A DNA stretch of 7,245 bases from Pseudomonadota bacterium (GTDB lineage Bacteria; Pseudomonadota; Gammaproteobacteria; GRL18): assembly GCA_030632745.1 (NCBI GenBank), contig DAOVUE010000075.1, forward strand, positions 1-7,245. Reading direction: 5' to 3'. The position numbers and the translations under genes were made by a program. The notes below the pieces were generated by a model that was given only the letters and a program-made list of their open reading frames with translations, was not told where the DNA came from and made no database searches. Positions 6,941-7,245 of the stretch are shown here, piece after piece (position 1 is the stretch's first letter; each line of letters begins with the position of its first letter).

Positions 6941-6969
6941 ACAGGTATTCCTGTGTCAGAAATACCTGT
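6941..6969 (-). terminator. Hairpin downstream of the dsrA-like gene, possible terminator
   Basis: ACAGGTATT (6941-6949) pairs perfectly with AATACCTGT (6961-6969). Inside, after a C/A mismatch, CTG pairs with CAG around a TGT loop, so the stem has 9 plus 3 base pairs. It begins about 20 bases after the TAA of the dsrA-like gene. On the minus strand it is followed by TAAACACTCC rather than a T run, so it is not a standard intrinsic terminator. It may instead protect the 3' end of the message or act with Rho. Confidence 0.45.
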
Positions 6970-6989
6970 AATTTACAGAGGGGTTTAAA

Positions 6990-7245
6990 TTAAGCAGTGA
7001 GTGCTTCAGCTTTTTTATCATACCATTTCTTAACTTCTTCGTCCCAGCCATCCATACGTACGTATGAACACTGGCGAGGCTCGCTCACCATATTAGGATC
7101 TAAGTCAAGACCAATACCTTCAAGGTAATTTACCAGACCAATACGTTCAATCATCTCACCGGTACGTTCATGCTCTAGTGCATTTTCAGCAAAGAAATCA
7201 ATCATTTCACCGGTTAATTCAACCAGGTATTCAATTTCTTCCATG
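6990..7245 (-). CDS. dsrA: Dissimilatory sulfite reductase alpha subunit (DsrA), C-terminal part, runs off the right edge
   Basis: The last 84 residues of a protein ending at TAA (6990-6992); the ATG at 7244 is almost certainly internal. The sequence follows the C-terminal segment of DsrA as I remember it from Desulfovibrio: an EI..V start, a helix with ER.GE...R (here HERTGEMIERIGL), then a P..V.EPR...Y block (here DPNMVSEPRQCSYVRMDGWD) and a charged tail. DsrAB interconverts sulfite and sulfide at a coupled siroheme-[4Fe-4S] centre; in Gammaproteobacteria it usually works in the oxidative direction during sulfur-globule use. The cofactor-binding part lies outside the window. Oddly, dsrB does not follow, although dsrA and dsrB are normally adjacent. 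DsrB is less likely, since DsrB proteins as I recall them end differently. Part of another siroheme sulfite/nitrite reductase remains possible. Confidence 0.68.
   Translation of the reverse strand, partial: MEEIEYLVELTGEMIDFFAENALEHERTGEMIERIGLVNYLEGIGLDLDPNMVSEPRQCSYVRMDGWDEEVKKWYDKKAEALTA

Noticed and set aside
7053..7066. Perfect 14-bp palindrome CATACGTACGTATG inside the dsrA-like gene
   Set aside because: It encodes conserved-looking residues (SYVRM) and stands alone, so a chance palindrome is more likely than a binding site.
1..7245. tRNA, rRNA, CRISPR array, riboswitch or complete insertion sequence
   Set aside because: No cloverleaf-like segment, regularly spaced repeats, aptamer-like leader or transposase reading frame was found on either strand.

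Overview
The window looks like chromosomal DNA from a moderately AT-rich gammaproteobacterium, probably a sulfur oxidiser. The evidence is the C-terminal end of a DsrA-type dissimilatory sulfite reductase at the right edge and an operon resembling the aryl-polyene (APE) pigment loci of Gammaproteobacteria. All recognisable complete genes are on the minus strand, so the biological reading order runs right to left.

Right to left: (1) 6990-7245 is the 3' end of a dsrA-like gene, followed by a hairpin and no dsrB. (2) 4386-6818 encodes a large cytosolic signalling protein with three modules: Ser/Thr kinase, HDOD and GAF. (3) A 96-bp gap carries a strong extended -10 promoter facing the next genes. 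(4) 4289 to 248 is a tightly packed operon of five functions with overlapping or almost abutting genes: a ketosynthase (KS), an ApeC-like chain-length-factor partner, a hot-dog 3-hydroxyacyl-ACP dehydratase, a FabG-like ketoreductase and a family 2 glycosyltransferase. (5) Past the operon lie a 97-bp inverted-repeat element resembling a REP doublet (REPIN) and the tail of an unrecognised plus-strand reading frame.

Functionally, KS plus chain-length factor would condense malonyl units, and the ketoreductase and dehydratase would turn each beta-keto group into a conjugated double bond, as in APE synthesis. The glycosyltransferase would decorate or anchor the product. No acyl carrier protein, acyl-ACP ligase, acyltransferase, thioesterase or exporter lies here, so these must come from elsewhere.

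Two features stand out. The chain-length-factor gene is cut by a single in-frame TAG. The second piece, 2236-2451, is its C-terminal tail in the same frame rather than an independent gene. A third copy of the REP-like 20-mer sits on the junction between that tail and the dehydratase gene, and it supplies both the stop codon of the former and the start codon and first residues of the latter. This operon may therefore be decaying, or may be kept working by readthrough or by reassembly of two peptides.
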